Positions 32,941-41,641 of a DNA stretch of 64,000 nucleotides are shown here, in pieces. Below the pieces are notes generated by a model. It was not told where the DNA came from and did not search any database. It saw nothing but the letters and a program-made list of their open reading frames with translations. A program made the position numbers and the translations under genes. Source of the DNA: DASPLX01 sp035627375 (GTDB taxonomy: Bacteria > Pseudomonadota > Gammaproteobacteria > Burkholderiales > Burkholderiaceae_D); NCBI GenBank assembly GCA_035627375.1, contig DASPLX010000013.1:1-64000 (forward strand), in the 5' to 3' direction. How positions within the stretch are numbered: the stretch's first letter is position 1; every line of letters starts with the position of its first letter.

Positions 32941-32968
32941 TTGACCGAATCCGGCCTGTTTGTATGAT
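32941..32968 (+). promoter_or_regulatory. Sigma-70 promoter of the hydroxypyruvate isomerase gene
   Basis: TTGACC at 32941-32946, 16-base spacer, TATGAT at 32963-32968; the start codon follows 33 bases later. Confidence 0.65.
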
Positions 32969-33001
32969 AAGCCGCGATGCCAACCATGTACGCGGAACGC
33001 C

Positions 33002-33811
33002 ATGCCCAAATTCGCCGCCAACTTGACGATGATGTACCACGAGTTCGAGTTTCTCGATCGTTTCGCTGCTGCGGCAAAGGATGGTTTTGCCGGCGTGGAA
33101 TTTCTCTTTCCCTATGGATTCCTGGCGAGCGAACTCAAATCTCGATTGTTCGATCACGGCCTGACGATGGCGCTCTTCAATGCCCCTGCGGGCGACTGGG
33201 CGGCTGGGGAGCGCGGCATTGCCGCCTTGCCTGGGCGCGAGATGGAATTCAGGCGCGGCATCGAGCGGGCGCTCGGCTATGCCGGAGTGCTGGGCAATAA
33301 ACGCCTGCATGTCATGGCCGGTATCGTGGATGCCGCGCGGGACAGGGAACATTGTCGCGAGACGTATCTACGCAATCTGGAATACGCCGCCGAACAGGCT
33401 GCCTCGCACGGCATCACGATAACGATCGAGCCGATCAACACGCGCGACATGCCCGGCTATTTCCTGGAGCATCAACGGGAGGCGCATGCGATTTGCGGCG
33501 AGGTCGGGGCGCCGAATCTGAAGGTCCAGTTCGATCTCTATCATTGCCAGGTCATGGAAGGAGATCTTGCATGCGCCATGCGCCGCGATATCGGCCGCAT
33601 TGCGCATATGCAGATCGCCGGCGTGCCGGATCGGCATGAGCCGGACGACGGCGAGATCCACTACCCATATTTGTTTGCCCTGATGGACAAGCTTGGTTAC
33701 GACGGCTGGGTCGGCTGTGAATATCGTCCGCGGGCTGGAACATCGGAAGGCTTGGGCTGGATGAGGAAATGGCGGATGGAAAATGAAGTCCACAAAACAC
33801 TAGCGCAGTAG
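33002..33811 (+). CDS. hyi: Hydroxypyruvate isomerase (Hyi/OtnI family)
   Basis: A TIM-barrel protein of 269 residues of the xylose-isomerase-like fold. MPKFAANLTMMYHEFEFLDRF is the typical start; further signatures are FEFLFPY-like (VEFLFPYGF), ITIEPINTRDMPGYFL with the catalytic Glu, VQFDLYHCQVMEGD and the metal-binding Glu in WVGCEYRPRAGT. It interconverts hydroxypyruvate and tartronate semialdehyde in glyoxylate or sugar-acid breakdown. No companion gene of that pathway is adjacent, so OtnI-type activity on other 2-oxo sugars acids is also possible. Confidence 0.87.
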   Translation: MPKFAANLTMMYHEFEFLDRFAAAAKDGFAGVEFLFPYGFLASELKSRLFDHGLTMALFNAPAGDWAAGERGIAALPGREMEFRRGIERALGYAGVLGNKRLHVMAGIVDAARDREHCRETYLRNLEYAAEQAASHGITITIEPINTRDMPGYFLEHQREAHAICGEVGAPNLKVQFDLYHCQVMEGDLACAMRRDIGRIAHMQIAGVPDRHEPDDGEIHYPYLFALMDKLGYDGWVGCEYRPRAGTSEGLGWMRKWRMENEVHKTLAQ

Positions 33812-33823
33812 AAAAAATGGCGC

Positions 33824-33829
33824 TATAAT
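33824..33829 (+). promoter_or_regulatory. -10 box of tRNA-Val
   Basis: Perfect TATAAT ending 11 bases before the tRNA 5' end. The -35 region at 33801-33806 (TAGCGC, 17-base spacer) matches only weakly. Confidence 0.6.
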
Positions 33830-33840
33830 TTCGTTTCTTT

Positions 33841-33917
33841 AGGCTCGTAGCTCAGCTGGTTAGAGCACTACCTTGACATGGTAGGGGTCGTTGGTTCGAG
33901 TCCAATCGAGCCTACCA
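33841..33917 (+). tRNA. tRNA-Val (anticodon GAC)
   Basis: A 77-nt cloverleaf: acceptor AGGCTCG pairing with CGAGCCT, D arm GTAGCTCAGCTGGTTAGAGC, anticodon stem ACTACC/GGTAGG with loop TTGACAT (GAC), T arm GTTGGTTCGAGTCCAAT and encoded CCA. It lies just upstream of thrS. Confidence 0.96.
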
Positions 33918-34039
33918 ACGAATACTTTGTAAGAGTGAGAAAGGCAATCTCGGTTATGACACCGCGAACTACCACGGTAGTGGTTTGGGAGCGACGCTAG
34001 TCGAGAGTCTTTTTCGTCTGTACTGGGTTGAAGAAAAAG

Positions 34040-34062
34040 CGCGGCTAGTCCGCGTTTTTTTT
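34040..34062 (+). terminator. Terminator between tRNA-Val and thrS
   Basis: CGCGG / CCGCG stem (extendable by flanking A-T pairs) with loop CTAGT and eight T. It lies 65 bases before the thrS start. An upstream CTTTTTC (34009-34015) could pair with GAAAAAG (34033-34039) at the foot of the hairpin, so an attenuation role for thrS is conceivable but unproven. The 120 bases between the tRNA and this hairpin contain no frame. Confidence 0.8.
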
Positions 34063-34126
34063 CGTCCATCGTTTTTAAAACATCGTCTAGAGATACAGCC
34101 AATACGGCGCTGGCAAGGAGCACACC

Positions 34127-36034
34127 ATGGTTTCCATCCGACTTCCCGACGGTTCGCAACGCCAATTCGATGCGCCGGTCACGGTGGCGCAAGTCGCCGC
34201 CAACATTGGCGCCGGCCTGGCCAAGGCCGCTCTGGCCGGCAAGGTCGACGGCAAGCTTGTCGATACGTCCTACCTGATCGACCGGGACGCCGATGTCGCC
34301 ATCGTCACCGATAAGGATGCCGATGGTCTCGATGTCATTCGCCACTCCACCGCCCACTTGCTGGCCTACGCCGTGAAGGAGTTGTTCCCGGATGCGCAGG
34401 TCACGATCGGTCCGGTCATCGAGAATGGCTTCTACTACGATTTCTCGTACAAGCGCCCGTTTACGCCGGAGGATCTGCTGGCGATCGAAAAGAAAATGGC
34501 CGAACTCGCCAAGAAGGATGAGCAGGTTACGCGTAAAGTGCTGCCGCGCGACGAGGCGATCGCGTATTTCAAGTCGATCGGCGAGAAGTACAAAGCCGAA
34601 CTGATCGAGGCGATTCCTCAAGGCGAAGAGGTGTCGCTCTATACAGAGGGCAATTTCACCGATCTGTGTCGCGGTCCGCACGTGCCGTCGACCGGCAAGC
34701 TGAAGGTCTTCAAGCTGATGAAGCTGGCCGGCGCCTACTGGCGCGGCGACGCCAAGAACGAGATGCTGCAGCGGGTCTACGGCACTGCCTGGGCCAAGAA
34801 AGAGGAGCAGGATGCCTACCTGCACATGCTGGAGGAGGCGGAAAAGCGCGATCATCGCAAGCTGGGACGGCAACTCGATTTCTTCCATTTCCAGGATGAG
34901 GCGCCGGGACTGATCTTCTGGCATCCCAAGGGTTGGACGATCTGGCAGCAGGTCGAGCAATACATGCGCCGCGTCTACCAGGACAACGGCTACCAGGAAG
35001 TGAAGGCGCCGCAGATCCTCGATCGCGGCCTGTGGGAGAAATCCGGCCACTGGGAGAACTACAAGGAAAATATGTTCACCACCGAATCGGAAAGCCGTGC
35101 CTATGCGCTCAAACCGATGAATTGTCCGGGACATATTCAGATTTTCAACTCCGATCTGCGCTCCTACCGCGATTTGCCGCTGCGCTACGGGGAATTCGGC
35201 CAATGCCATCGTAACGAGCCGTCCGGCTCGCTGCATGGCACGATGCGCGTGCGCGGCTTTACCCAGGACGATGGCCACATCTTCTGCACCGAAGATCAGA
35301 TCGAGGCCGAGGTGACCGATTTTCATCCGCTTGCAATGAAGGTGTATTCGGATTTCGGTTTCTCGGAAATCAACGTCAAGCTGGCTTTGCGCCCCGACAA
35401 CCGCATCGGGTCCGATGAAAGTTGGGATAAGGCCGAGGATGCCTTGCGGGCCGCCTTGCGCAAGTGTGGTGTTTCCTGGGAGGAATTGCCGGGCGAGGGG
35501 GCTTTCTATGGTCCAAAGATCGAATATCACCTGAAGGATTCTCTTGGCCGTCCATGGCAGGTGGGTACGATGCAGGTCGACTTCTTCATGCCGACTCGCT
35601 TGGGCGCCGAGTATGTCGCGGCCGACAATACTCGCAAGACGCCGGTCATGCTGCATCGTGCGATCGTGGGTTCCCTGGAGCGTTTTATCGGCATCCTGAT
35701 CGAAAATCATGCCGGCGCGCTGCCGCTGTGGCTGGCGCCGGTCCAGGTTGCCATCCTGAATATCTCCGACGCCCAGGCTGATTATGCGCAAAACGTTGCA
35801 CAAAACCTGAAAAAACAAGGGTTTAGGGTAAATCTCGATTTGCGTAACGAGAAAATAACGTATAAAATACGCGAGCATTCGGTCCAGAAACTACCTTATA
35901 TCCTTGTAATCGGCGATAAGGAGCGGGATGCGAATACGGTGGCCGTGCGTGCGCGGGGCAACGTCGATCTGGGTGTCATGGCGGTCGACGCATTGGTGGA
36001 GCGCCTGAAAAACGAGGTCGAAGCCAAAGCCTGA
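34127..36034 (+). CDS. thrS: Threonyl-tRNA synthetase
   Basis: A class II synthetase of 635 residues. The N-terminal TGS domain (MVSIRLPDGSQRQFDAPVTV) is followed by the editing domain (HSTAHLLAYAVKELFP, with zinc-site residues including the C in DLCRGPHVPSTG), the catalytic core with motif 2-like LRYGEFGQCHRNEPSG and motif 3 (LHRAIVGSLERFIGILIE), and the anticodon-binding domain. It heads the translation cluster, with infC only 46 bases downstream, the conserved order in proteobacteria. Confidence 0.98.
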   Translation: MVSIRLPDGSQRQFDAPVTVAQVAANIGAGLAKAALAGKVDGKLVDTSYLIDRDADVAIVTDKDADGLDVIRHSTAHLLAYAVKELFPDAQVTIGPVIENGFYYDFSYKRPFTPEDLLAIEKKMAELAKKDEQVTRKVLPRDEAIAYFKSIGEKYKAELIEAIPQGEEVSLYTEGNFTDLCRGPHVPSTGKLKVFKLMKLAGAYWRGDAKNEMLQRVYGTAWAKKEEQDAYLHMLEEAEKRDHRKLGRQLDFFHFQDEAPGLIFWHPKGWTIWQQVEQYMRRVYQDNGYQEVKAPQILDRGLWEKSGHWENYKENMFTTESESRAYALKPMNCPGHIQIFNSDLRSYRDLPLRYGEFGQCHRNEPSGSLHGTMRVRGFTQDDGHIFCTEDQIEAEVTDFHPLAMKVYSDFGFSEINVKLALRPDNRIGSDESWDKAEDALRAALRKCGVSWEELPGEGAFYGPKIEYHLKDSLGRPWQVGTMQVDFFMPTRLGAEYVAADNTRKTPVMLHRAIVGSLERFIGILIENHAGALPLWLAPVQVAILNISDAQADYAQNVAQNLKKQGFRVNLDLRNEKITYKIREHSVQKLPYILVIGDKERDANTVAVRARGNVDLGVMAVDALVERLKNEVEAKA

Positions 36035-36080
36035 CGGTGCAGGAGCACGGCTTAATTATTTATTTTTTGAGGAAACTGCA

Positions 36081-36602
36081 ATAGCTACTGAACGATCGCA
36101 TCGCATCAACGGCGAGATCAATGCGCCGGAAGTGCGTTTAACGGGAGTCGATAACGAACCGATCGGTATCGTGAGTCTGACTGAGGCCTTCCGCATGGCG
36201 GAAGAGGCGAACGTGGATTTGGTGGAAATCGCACCGAATGCGCAACCGCCGGTGTGCCGCCTGATGGACTACGGCAAGTTCAAGTACCAGGAACAGAAGC
36301 GCGCGCACGAAGCCAAGCTCAAGCAGAAAGTGATCTCGGTGAAAGAGATCAAGTTCCGCCCGGGCACCGACGACGGCGATTACAACATCAAGCTGCGCAA
36401 CCTGATCAAGTTCCTCGAAGAGGGCGACAAGACGAAGATCACGCTTCGCTTCCGCGGCCGTGAAATGGCGCACCAGGAAATCGGTGCGCGCATGCTGGAG
36501 CGCTTGAAGGCCGATCTGGAGCCGTATGGACAGGTCGAGCAGTTTCCGAAGCTCGAAGGCCGCCAGATGGTGATGGTGCTGGCGCCCAAGAAGAAGAAAT
36601 AA
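36081..36602 (+). CDS. infC: Translation initiation factor IF-3 (AUA start codon)
   Basis: IF-3 (173 residues) binds the 30S subunit and checks initiator tRNA and start codon. The family N-terminus ATERSHRINGEINAPEVR is encoded directly after an ATA at 36081, preceded by GAGGAAA at suitable spacing. No ATG, GTG or TTG lies in frame between the thrS stop and the second conserved block, so AUA must serve as start. Rare starts in infC let IF-3 repress its own translation, as with AUU in E. coli. Further conserved parts are VCRLMDYGKFKYQEQKR and LRFRGREMAHQ. Confidence 0.93.
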   Translation: MATERSHRINGEINAPEVRLTGVDNEPIGIVSLTEAFRMAEEANVDLVEIAPNAQPPVCRLMDYGKFKYQEQKRAHEAKLKQKVISVKEIKFRPGTDDGDYNIKLRNLIKFLEEGDKTKITLRFRGREMAHQEIGARMLERLKADLEPYGQVEQFPKLEGRQMVMVLAPKKKK

Positions 36603-36793
36603 CGATCGAGGCAGGGCTCGTCCTGCCTTCGATGGGAATTCGAAGGCGAGTCCGGCAACGGAGTCGTCATGCGAATAGCGGCAGACTCGATTCTGCCGCT
36701 CAACAAGTGAAAGCAGGCATCCAAGAGCAGCGACGTTGCTGCCACCTGCAATCATGTTAGAAATGGAGCTGTCCAAAAAGGACAGAAGTTGTC
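36603..36793 (+). promoter_or_regulatory. Structured leader between infC and rpmI
   Basis: No gene in 191 bases. Two stable hairpins are visible: GGCAGG / CCTGCC with a 6-base loop just after infC, and AGCGGCAG / CTGCCGCT with an 8-base loop at 36677-36700. L20 represses rpmI-rplT translation through structured leaders in other bacteria, so this may be such a site. There is no T run, so it is not an obvious terminator. Confidence 0.45.
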
Positions 36794-36991
36794 ATGCCTA
36801 AAATGAAAACGAAGAGCAGCGCGAAGAAGCGCTTTCGTGTACGTCCGGGTGGCACCGTCAAGCGCGGTCAAGCATTCAAACGCCACATCCTGACCAAGAA
36901 AACCACCAAGAACAAACGCCAATTGCGCGGCGCAGTGGATGTTCATGAGACGAACATGAATTCCATCCGTGCGATGATGCCGTTCGCCTGA
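36794..36991 (+). CDS. rpmI: 50S ribosomal protein L35
   Basis: The 65-residue basic protein begins MPKMKTKSSAKKRFRVRPGG and contains KRHILTKKTTKNKR, diagnostic for L35. It binds 23S rRNA in the large subunit. It lies between infC and rplT and is probably translationally coupled with rplT 21 bases downstream. Confidence 0.97.
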   Translation: MPKMKTKSSAKKRFRVRPGGTVKRGQAFKRHILTKKTTKNKRQLRGAVDVHETNMNSIRAMMPFA

Positions 36992-37012
36992 CCCTCACAT
37001 TAAGGAGCTAAC

Positions 37013-37375
37013 ATGCCTCGAGTAAAACGTGGGGTTACCGCACGGGCCCGTCATAAGAAAGTCCTCGATCAAGCCAAAGGCTATCGTGGCCGCCGCGGTA
37101 ATGTCTACCGCATCGCCAAGCAGGCAGTCATGCGCGCAGGCCAGTATGCCTACCGTGACCGCCGCAACAAGAAGCGCGTGTTCCGCGCACTGTGGATCAC
37201 CCGTATCAACGCTGCGACGCGTTCGCACGGCATGACCTACAGCGTGTTCATGAACGGCTTGAAGAAGGCCGCGATCGAGCTGGATCGCAAGGTCCTGGCG
37301 GATATGGCTGTGATGGACAAGCCGGCGTTTGCCGCCATTGTCAATCAGGTGAAGGCCAAGATCGCTGCTGCTTAA
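37013..37375 (+). CDS. rplT: 50S ribosomal protein L20
   Basis: A protein of 120 residues, MPRVKRGVTARARHKKVL at the start and GYRGRRGNVYRIAKQAVM following, the hallmark of L20. It is needed early in large-subunit assembly and is the autoregulator of the rpmI-rplT unit in several bacteria. Strong AAGGAG ribosome site. A terminator follows at 37419. Confidence 0.98.
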   Translation: MPRVKRGVTARARHKKVLDQAKGYRGRRGNVYRIAKQAVMRAGQYAYRDRRNKKRVFRALWITRINAATRSHGMTYSVFMNGLKKAAIELDRKVLADMAVMDKPAFAAIVNQVKAKIAAA

Positions 37376-37684
37376 ATGTCCGTAAGCGCCATGTAACCAT
37401 GGCGCGGCAGTATCCCAGCGGGGCAAGGTCATCACCTATGCCCCGTTTTTATTTTTCGGTTTCGGCGGTCGCCTGGCGATTTCATGCCGGCGTAACCCAT
37501 GTGAGGTGAGTCGTCGCCGAAGCTGGGATTCTGCTCCGGTTCGTCAATATGGATTGCATAGGCGAAGAACAGGCTTTTCAACACAGCGGCATCGACGGAA
37601 ACGAGTGCTTCGTACTTGTTTTCATGCCGTTGCGTTGAGACGCTTTACATCACGATTCCATCGATACTATCAGCGGAAAAACGC
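37376..37684 (+). other. rplT-pheS intergenic region with hairpins and a possible leader peptide
   Basis: A perfect 8-bp hairpin (GCGCCATG, TAAC, CATGGCGC) lies at 37386-37405 and a terminator at 37419-37450. A 23-codon frame at 37438-37509 begins MPRFYFSVSAVAWRF and is rich in Phe codons, behind AAGG at 9 bases; Phe-rich leader peptides control pheST by attenuation in enteric bacteria. Its Phe codons coincide with the terminator T tract, though, so they may be accidental. The remaining ~170 bases show nothing certain. Confidence 0.4.
37419..37450 (+). terminator. Terminator after rplT
   Basis: 7-bp stem CGGGGCA / TGCCCCG, 13-base loop, then TTTTT. It separates the infC-rpmI-rplT transcript from pheST, at least partly. 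Confidence 0.8.
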
Positions 37685-38701
37685 ATGAATTCGCTAGAAC
37701 AACTCGTCGTCCAGGCGCAAAACGATTTCGTAGCCGCGGAAGACGCCGCGGCGCTGGAAAACGCCAAGGCCAAGTATCTCGGCAAAACCGGGCAGATCAC
37801 CGAGCAGATGAAGGGTCTTGGGAAGCTGGCGCCTGAAGAGCGCAAGGCGCAGGGTGCCGTCATCAACGCGATCAAGGAGCAAATCGAGGCAGCGCTCAAT
37901 GCTCGTCGCGAGGCGCTCGCCAACGCGCAGATGCAGGCGCGTCTGAATGCCGAAGCGATCGACGTGACGCTGCCGGGCCGTGGCCGCGGCTTCGGCGGCA
38001 TTCATCCGGTGATGCGCACCTGGCAACGTGTCGAGGAAATATTCGGATCGATAGGCTTCGACGTCGCCGACGGCCCGGAGATCGAAACCGACTGGTATAA
38101 CTTCACCGCGTTGAACAGCCCGGAAAACCATCCGGCGCGTTCGATGCAGGACACCTTCTACGTGGAAGGCAACGACACCCAGGGCAAACCGCTCTTGCTG
38201 CGGACGCATACGAGCCCGATGCAGGTGCGTTATGCCCGCATGAACAAGCCGCCGATCAAGGTCATCGCTCCCGGCCGCACGTATCGGGTCGACAGCGATG
38301 CGACTCACTCGCCGATGTTTCACCAGGTAGAAGGCCTGTGGATCGACGAGAACATCAGCTTCGCCGATCTCAAGGGCGTGTACCTGAATTTCGTGAAGGC
38401 GTTTTTCGAGACGGACGACTTGCAAGTGCGCTTCCGCCCCTCCTATTTTCCGTTCACGGAGCCGTCGGCCGAGATCGACATCGCCTTCGGCAGCGGGCCG
38501 TTGAAAGGCCGTTGGCTGGAGGTATCCGGTTCCGGCCAGGTGCATCCGACCGTCGTGCGCAACTTCGGCCTCGATCCCGAGAAGTACATCGGTTTTGCGT
38601 TCGGTTCCGGCCTCGAGCGCCTGACGATGCTGCGTTATGGCATCAACGATCTGCGCCTGTTCTATGAGGGCGATCTGCGCTTCCTGAAGCAATTCAACTA
38701 A
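37685..38701 (+). CDS. pheS: Phenylalanyl-tRNA synthetase alpha subunit
   Basis: A subunit of 338 residues. It starts MNSLEQLVVQAQNDF with an N-terminal coiled coil that contacts tRNA, then the class II core: HPVMRTWQRVEEIFGSIGFD, motif 2 IAPGRTYRVDSDATHSPMFHQVEG and motif 3 FAFGSGLERLTMLRYGI. It forms an (alpha-beta)2 enzyme with PheT, encoded 66 bases downstream. An upstream in-frame ATG at 37616 would add an atypical leader. Confidence 0.97.
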   Translation: MNSLEQLVVQAQNDFVAAEDAAALENAKAKYLGKTGQITEQMKGLGKLAPEERKAQGAVINAIKEQIEAALNARREALANAQMQARLNAEAIDVTLPGRGRGFGGIHPVMRTWQRVEEIFGSIGFDVADGPEIETDWYNFTALNSPENHPARSMQDTFYVEGNDTQGKPLLLRTHTSPMQVRYARMNKPPIKVIAPGRTYRVDSDATHSPMFHQVEGLWIDENISFADLKGVYLNFVKAFFETDDLQVRFRPSYFPFTEPSAEIDIAFGSGPLKGRWLEVSGSGQVHPTVVRNFGLDPEKYIGFAFGSGLERLTMLRYGINDLRLFYEGDLRFLKQFN

Positions 38702-38767
38702 GAACAACGATGGCGTCCGCCGCAATGGCGGCGGACCAACATTCCACAGCATTCCAAGGTTTGAACT

Positions 38768-41197
38768 ATGCAATTCTCCGAAAGCTGGCTCCGTACCATG
38801 GTCGATCCGAAGATGACTTCGGACGAACTGGCGCATCTGCTCACGATGTCGGGCCTCGAAGTCGAGGACATCGACCCGGTCGCGCCGCCGTTTTCCAACG
38901 TGGTCGTGGCCAGGGTGCTGGAAGTGGCCAAGCATCCGAATGCCGACCGCCTCAATGTCTGCCAGGTCGATGCCGGTACCGGCACCATGCTCAATATCGT
39001 CTGCGGCGCGCCGAACGTGCGCCCGGGCATGAAGGTCGCCTGTGCGCTGGCAGGCGCGGTTTTGCCGCCGGGCGGCGACGGCAAGCCGTTCGTGATCAAG
39101 GTCGGTCAGTTGCGCGGCGTCGAGTCGCAAGGCATGTTGTGCTCGGCGCGCGAACTCGGTCTGTCGGAAGAGCACGCCGGCCTGCTCGATCTGCCGGACG
39201 ACGCGCCGATCGGGCAGAACTTCCGGGATTATTACCAGCTCAACGATCTGAAATTCACGATCAAGCTGACGCCGAACAAGGCGGATTGCTTGTCGGTTCT
39301 CGGTGTCGCGCGCGAAGTGTCGGCGCTGACCGGCGAACCGCTGAAGGCGCCGGCATTCGCTCCGGTTGCCGTAACTATCGACGAAAAGCTGCCGGTGAAA
39401 GTCTCCGCGCCCGACTTGTGCGGCCGCTTCTGCGGACGCATCATCCGCGGCTTGAACGCGCGCGCGGCGACGCCGGAATGGATGAAGCGCCGTCTTGAGC
39501 GCAGCGGGCAGCGTTCGATCTCGGCCCTCGTCGATATTTCGAACTATGTCATGCTCGAACTCGGACGTCCGTCCCACGTGTTCGACCTCGCCAAGATCCA
39601 CGGCGGTCTCGAGGTGCGCTGGGGCAAGAAGGGCGAATCGCTCAAGCTCTTGAATGGCAACACGATCGAAGTCGATGAGTGGGTGGGCGTGATCTCCGAC
39701 GACAAGGAAATCGAATCCTTGGCCGGCATCATGGGCGGCGACTCGACTGCCGTTTCCCTCGATACGCAAGACATCTATCTCGAAGCCGCGTTCTGGTGGC
39801 CGCACGCGATCCAGGGACGCGCGCGCCGCTACAACTTCTCGACCGATGCCGCGCATCGCTTCGAGCGCGGCGTCGATTATGCGACCGTCGTTGAACATAT
39901 CGAACGCATTACCGCTCTGCTCGTCGAGATCTGCGGCCAGAAAGGCAAAACCCAGGTCGGCCCGATCGACGACCATATCGTCAATCTGCCGGAACGCAAG
40001 CCCGTCGCGATGCGTGCCGAGCGCGCGCGCAAGGTGATCGGCGTGCCGGTGACGGATGACGACATTGCCGCGATCTTCCAGCGCCTCGGCCTTTCGTTCA
40101 CTCGGGAGGCGGGCCTGTTTACGGTCACGCCGCCTTCGTTCCGCTTCGACATCGAGATCGAGGAGGATTTGATCGAGGAAGTCGCGCGTATTCACGGCTT
40201 CGAGAACATTCCGGCGTTGCCGCCGGTCGCATCGAATCGCATGCGCATCGCACCGGAGAGCGCGCGGTCCCTATTTACGATCCGCCGTCAGGTGGCCGAT
40301 CTCGAATACCAGGAAGTCGTCAACTACAGTTTCGTCGAGGAGGCCTGGGAAGCCGATCTCGCCGGCAATGCCGCCCCGATCAGGTTGCAGAATCCGATCG
40401 CCAGCCAGATGAGCGTAATGCGTTCCACGTTGATCGGCAGCTTGATCGCCAATGTCCGCTATAACGTCAACCGCAAACTCAATCGCGTGCGCGTGTTCGA
40501 AATCGGCGCCGTGTATCTGCGCGACGCCGCCGTGCAGGACGGCCCGCTGGCCGTGGCCGGCTACCGTCAGCCGAAGCGCCTCGCTGCGATCGCCTACGGT
40601 CCGGCCGTCGAAGAGCAGTGGGGTCTGCCGACGCGCAATGTCGATTATTTCGACGTGAAGGCCGATCTCGAAGCCCTGTTCGCGCCGCGTGCCCTGCAGT
40701 TTGCCAAGGCGGAGCATCCGGCGCTGCATCCCGGACGCTCCGCGCATGTGCTGCTTGATGGCCGGATCATCGGTTTCATCGGCGAACTTCATCCGCGCTG
40801 GCAGCAGAAGTATGAGTTGCCGCTGGCGCCGGTGATGTTCGAAGTCGATGCGGCCGCGCTGCAGCAACGCTCGATCCCGGTTTATCGCGAGATCTCGAAG
40901 TTCCCGGCTGTCGTTCGCGACTTGGCGCTGGTGGTGAAGCAATCCGTTCCGGCGCAGGATCTCATGACCACGTTTGCTGCCGAGCAGCAAGGCAATCCTG
41001 TATGTAAGGTTTTGCAAGCCTTTGTTTTATTTGATGAATATCGTGGCAAGGGACTGGAAAATGACGAAAAAAGTCTTGCTTTCCGCTTTACCTTGCAAGA
41101 TACTCAAACAACCCTGCAAGACGAGGCGGTCGATGCCGCAATGAACGCATTGGTCGCTGCCGCCAATAAGAACCATGGCGCCAAGCTGCGCGCCTGA
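38768..41197 (+). CDS. pheT: Phenylalanyl-tRNA synthetase beta subunit
   Basis: The 809-residue beta subunit supplies tRNA binding and editing of misloaded tyrosine. Domains in order are the N-terminal tRNA-binding (OB) region with KHPNADRLNVCQVD near 58, the B3/B4 editing domain, the B5 DNA-binding-like domain, an inactive synthetase-like core and the C-terminal ferredoxin-fold anticodon-binding domain (YREISKFPAVVRDLALVV onward). Full length for the family. Confidence 0.98.
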   Translation: MQFSESWLRTMVDPKMTSDELAHLLTMSGLEVEDIDPVAPPFSNVVVARVLEVAKHPNADRLNVCQVDAGTGTMLNIVCGAPNVRPGMKVACALAGAVLPPGGDGKPFVIKVGQLRGVESQGMLCSARELGLSEEHAGLLDLPDDAPIGQNFRDYYQLNDLKFTIKLTPNKADCLSVLGVAREVSALTGEPLKAPAFAPVAVTIDEKLPVKVSAPDLCGRFCGRIIRGLNARAATPEWMKRRLERSGQRSISALVDISNYVMLELGRPSHVFDLAKIHGGLEVRWGKKGESLKLLNGNTIEVDEWVGVISDDKEIESLAGIMGGDSTAVSLDTQDIYLEAAFWWPHAIQGRARRYNFSTDAAHRFERGVDYATVVEHIERITALLVEICGQKGKTQVGPIDDHIVNLPERKPVAMRAERARKVIGVPVTDDDIAAIFQRLGLSFTREAGLFTVTPPSFRFDIEIEEDLIEEVARIHGFENIPALPPVASNRMRIAPESARSLFTIRRQVADLEYQEVVNYSFVEEAWEADLAGNAAPIRLQNPIASQMSVMRSTLIGSLIANVRYNVNRKLNRVRVFEIGAVYLRDAAVQDGPLAVAGYRQPKRLAAIAYGPAVEEQWGLPTRNVDYFDVKADLEALFAPRALQFAKAEHPALHPGRSAHVLLDGRIIGFIGELHPRWQQKYELPLAPVMFEVDAAALQQRSIPVYREISKFPAVVRDLALVVKQSVPAQDLMTTFAAEQQGNPVCKVLQAFVLFDEYRGKGLENDEKSLAFRFTLQDTQTTLQDEAVDAAMNALVAAANKNHGAKLRA

Positions 41198-41214
41198 TCG
41201 CGGGTTAAACCACT

Positions 41215-41619
41215 ATGAACGACGTGAACTCTGCCGAACTCGAATCCGTTTTGGCCGCCGATCCGAATCGGGCGATGCAGGAAGCAAAGGCGCGCGCACA
41301 GGCGGAAAAAGACCTTCCAACGCTGACCAAGGCCGAACTGGCCGAATTGCTGTTCGAGCAAGTCGGCTTGAACAAGCGGGAAGCGAAGGACATGGTCGAA
41401 ACTTTTTTCGACGAAATCATCAACGCGCTTGAGAGCGGGGAATGGGTCAAGCTGTCGGGTTTCGGTAATTTCCAGCTGCGCGACAAGCCGCAGCGTCCCG
41501 GCCGCAATCCCAAGACCGGCGAGGAAATTCCGATCACGGCACGCCGTGTCGTGACCTTCCATGCCAGCCAAAAGCTGAAGGACATGGTCGAAGCCGCAAC
41601 GCATAAGCCGCTTTCTTAA
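41215..41619 (+). CDS. ihfA: Integration host factor alpha subunit
   Basis: A DNA-bending protein of 134 residues. The HU/IHF core begins at TLTKAELAELLFEQVGLNKREAKD (about residue 36) and ends ITARRVVTFHASQKLKDMVE; the DNA-inserting RPGRNPKTGE loop with its Pro is present. About 35 N-terminal residues precede the core, acidic and alanine-rich, as in Burkholderiales homologues; the classical subunit has about 100 residues. It starts 17 bases after pheT, the conserved order, and heterodimerises with IhfB encoded elsewhere. Confidence 0.95.
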   Translation: MNDVNSAELESVLAADPNRAMQEAKARAQAEKDLPTLTKAELAELLFEQVGLNKREAKDMVETFFDEIINALESGEWVKLSGFGNFQLRDKPQRPGRNPKTGEEIPITARRVVTFHASQKLKDMVEAATHKPLS

Positions 41620-41641
41620 CTCGCCTGACTAGGCATCTCCC

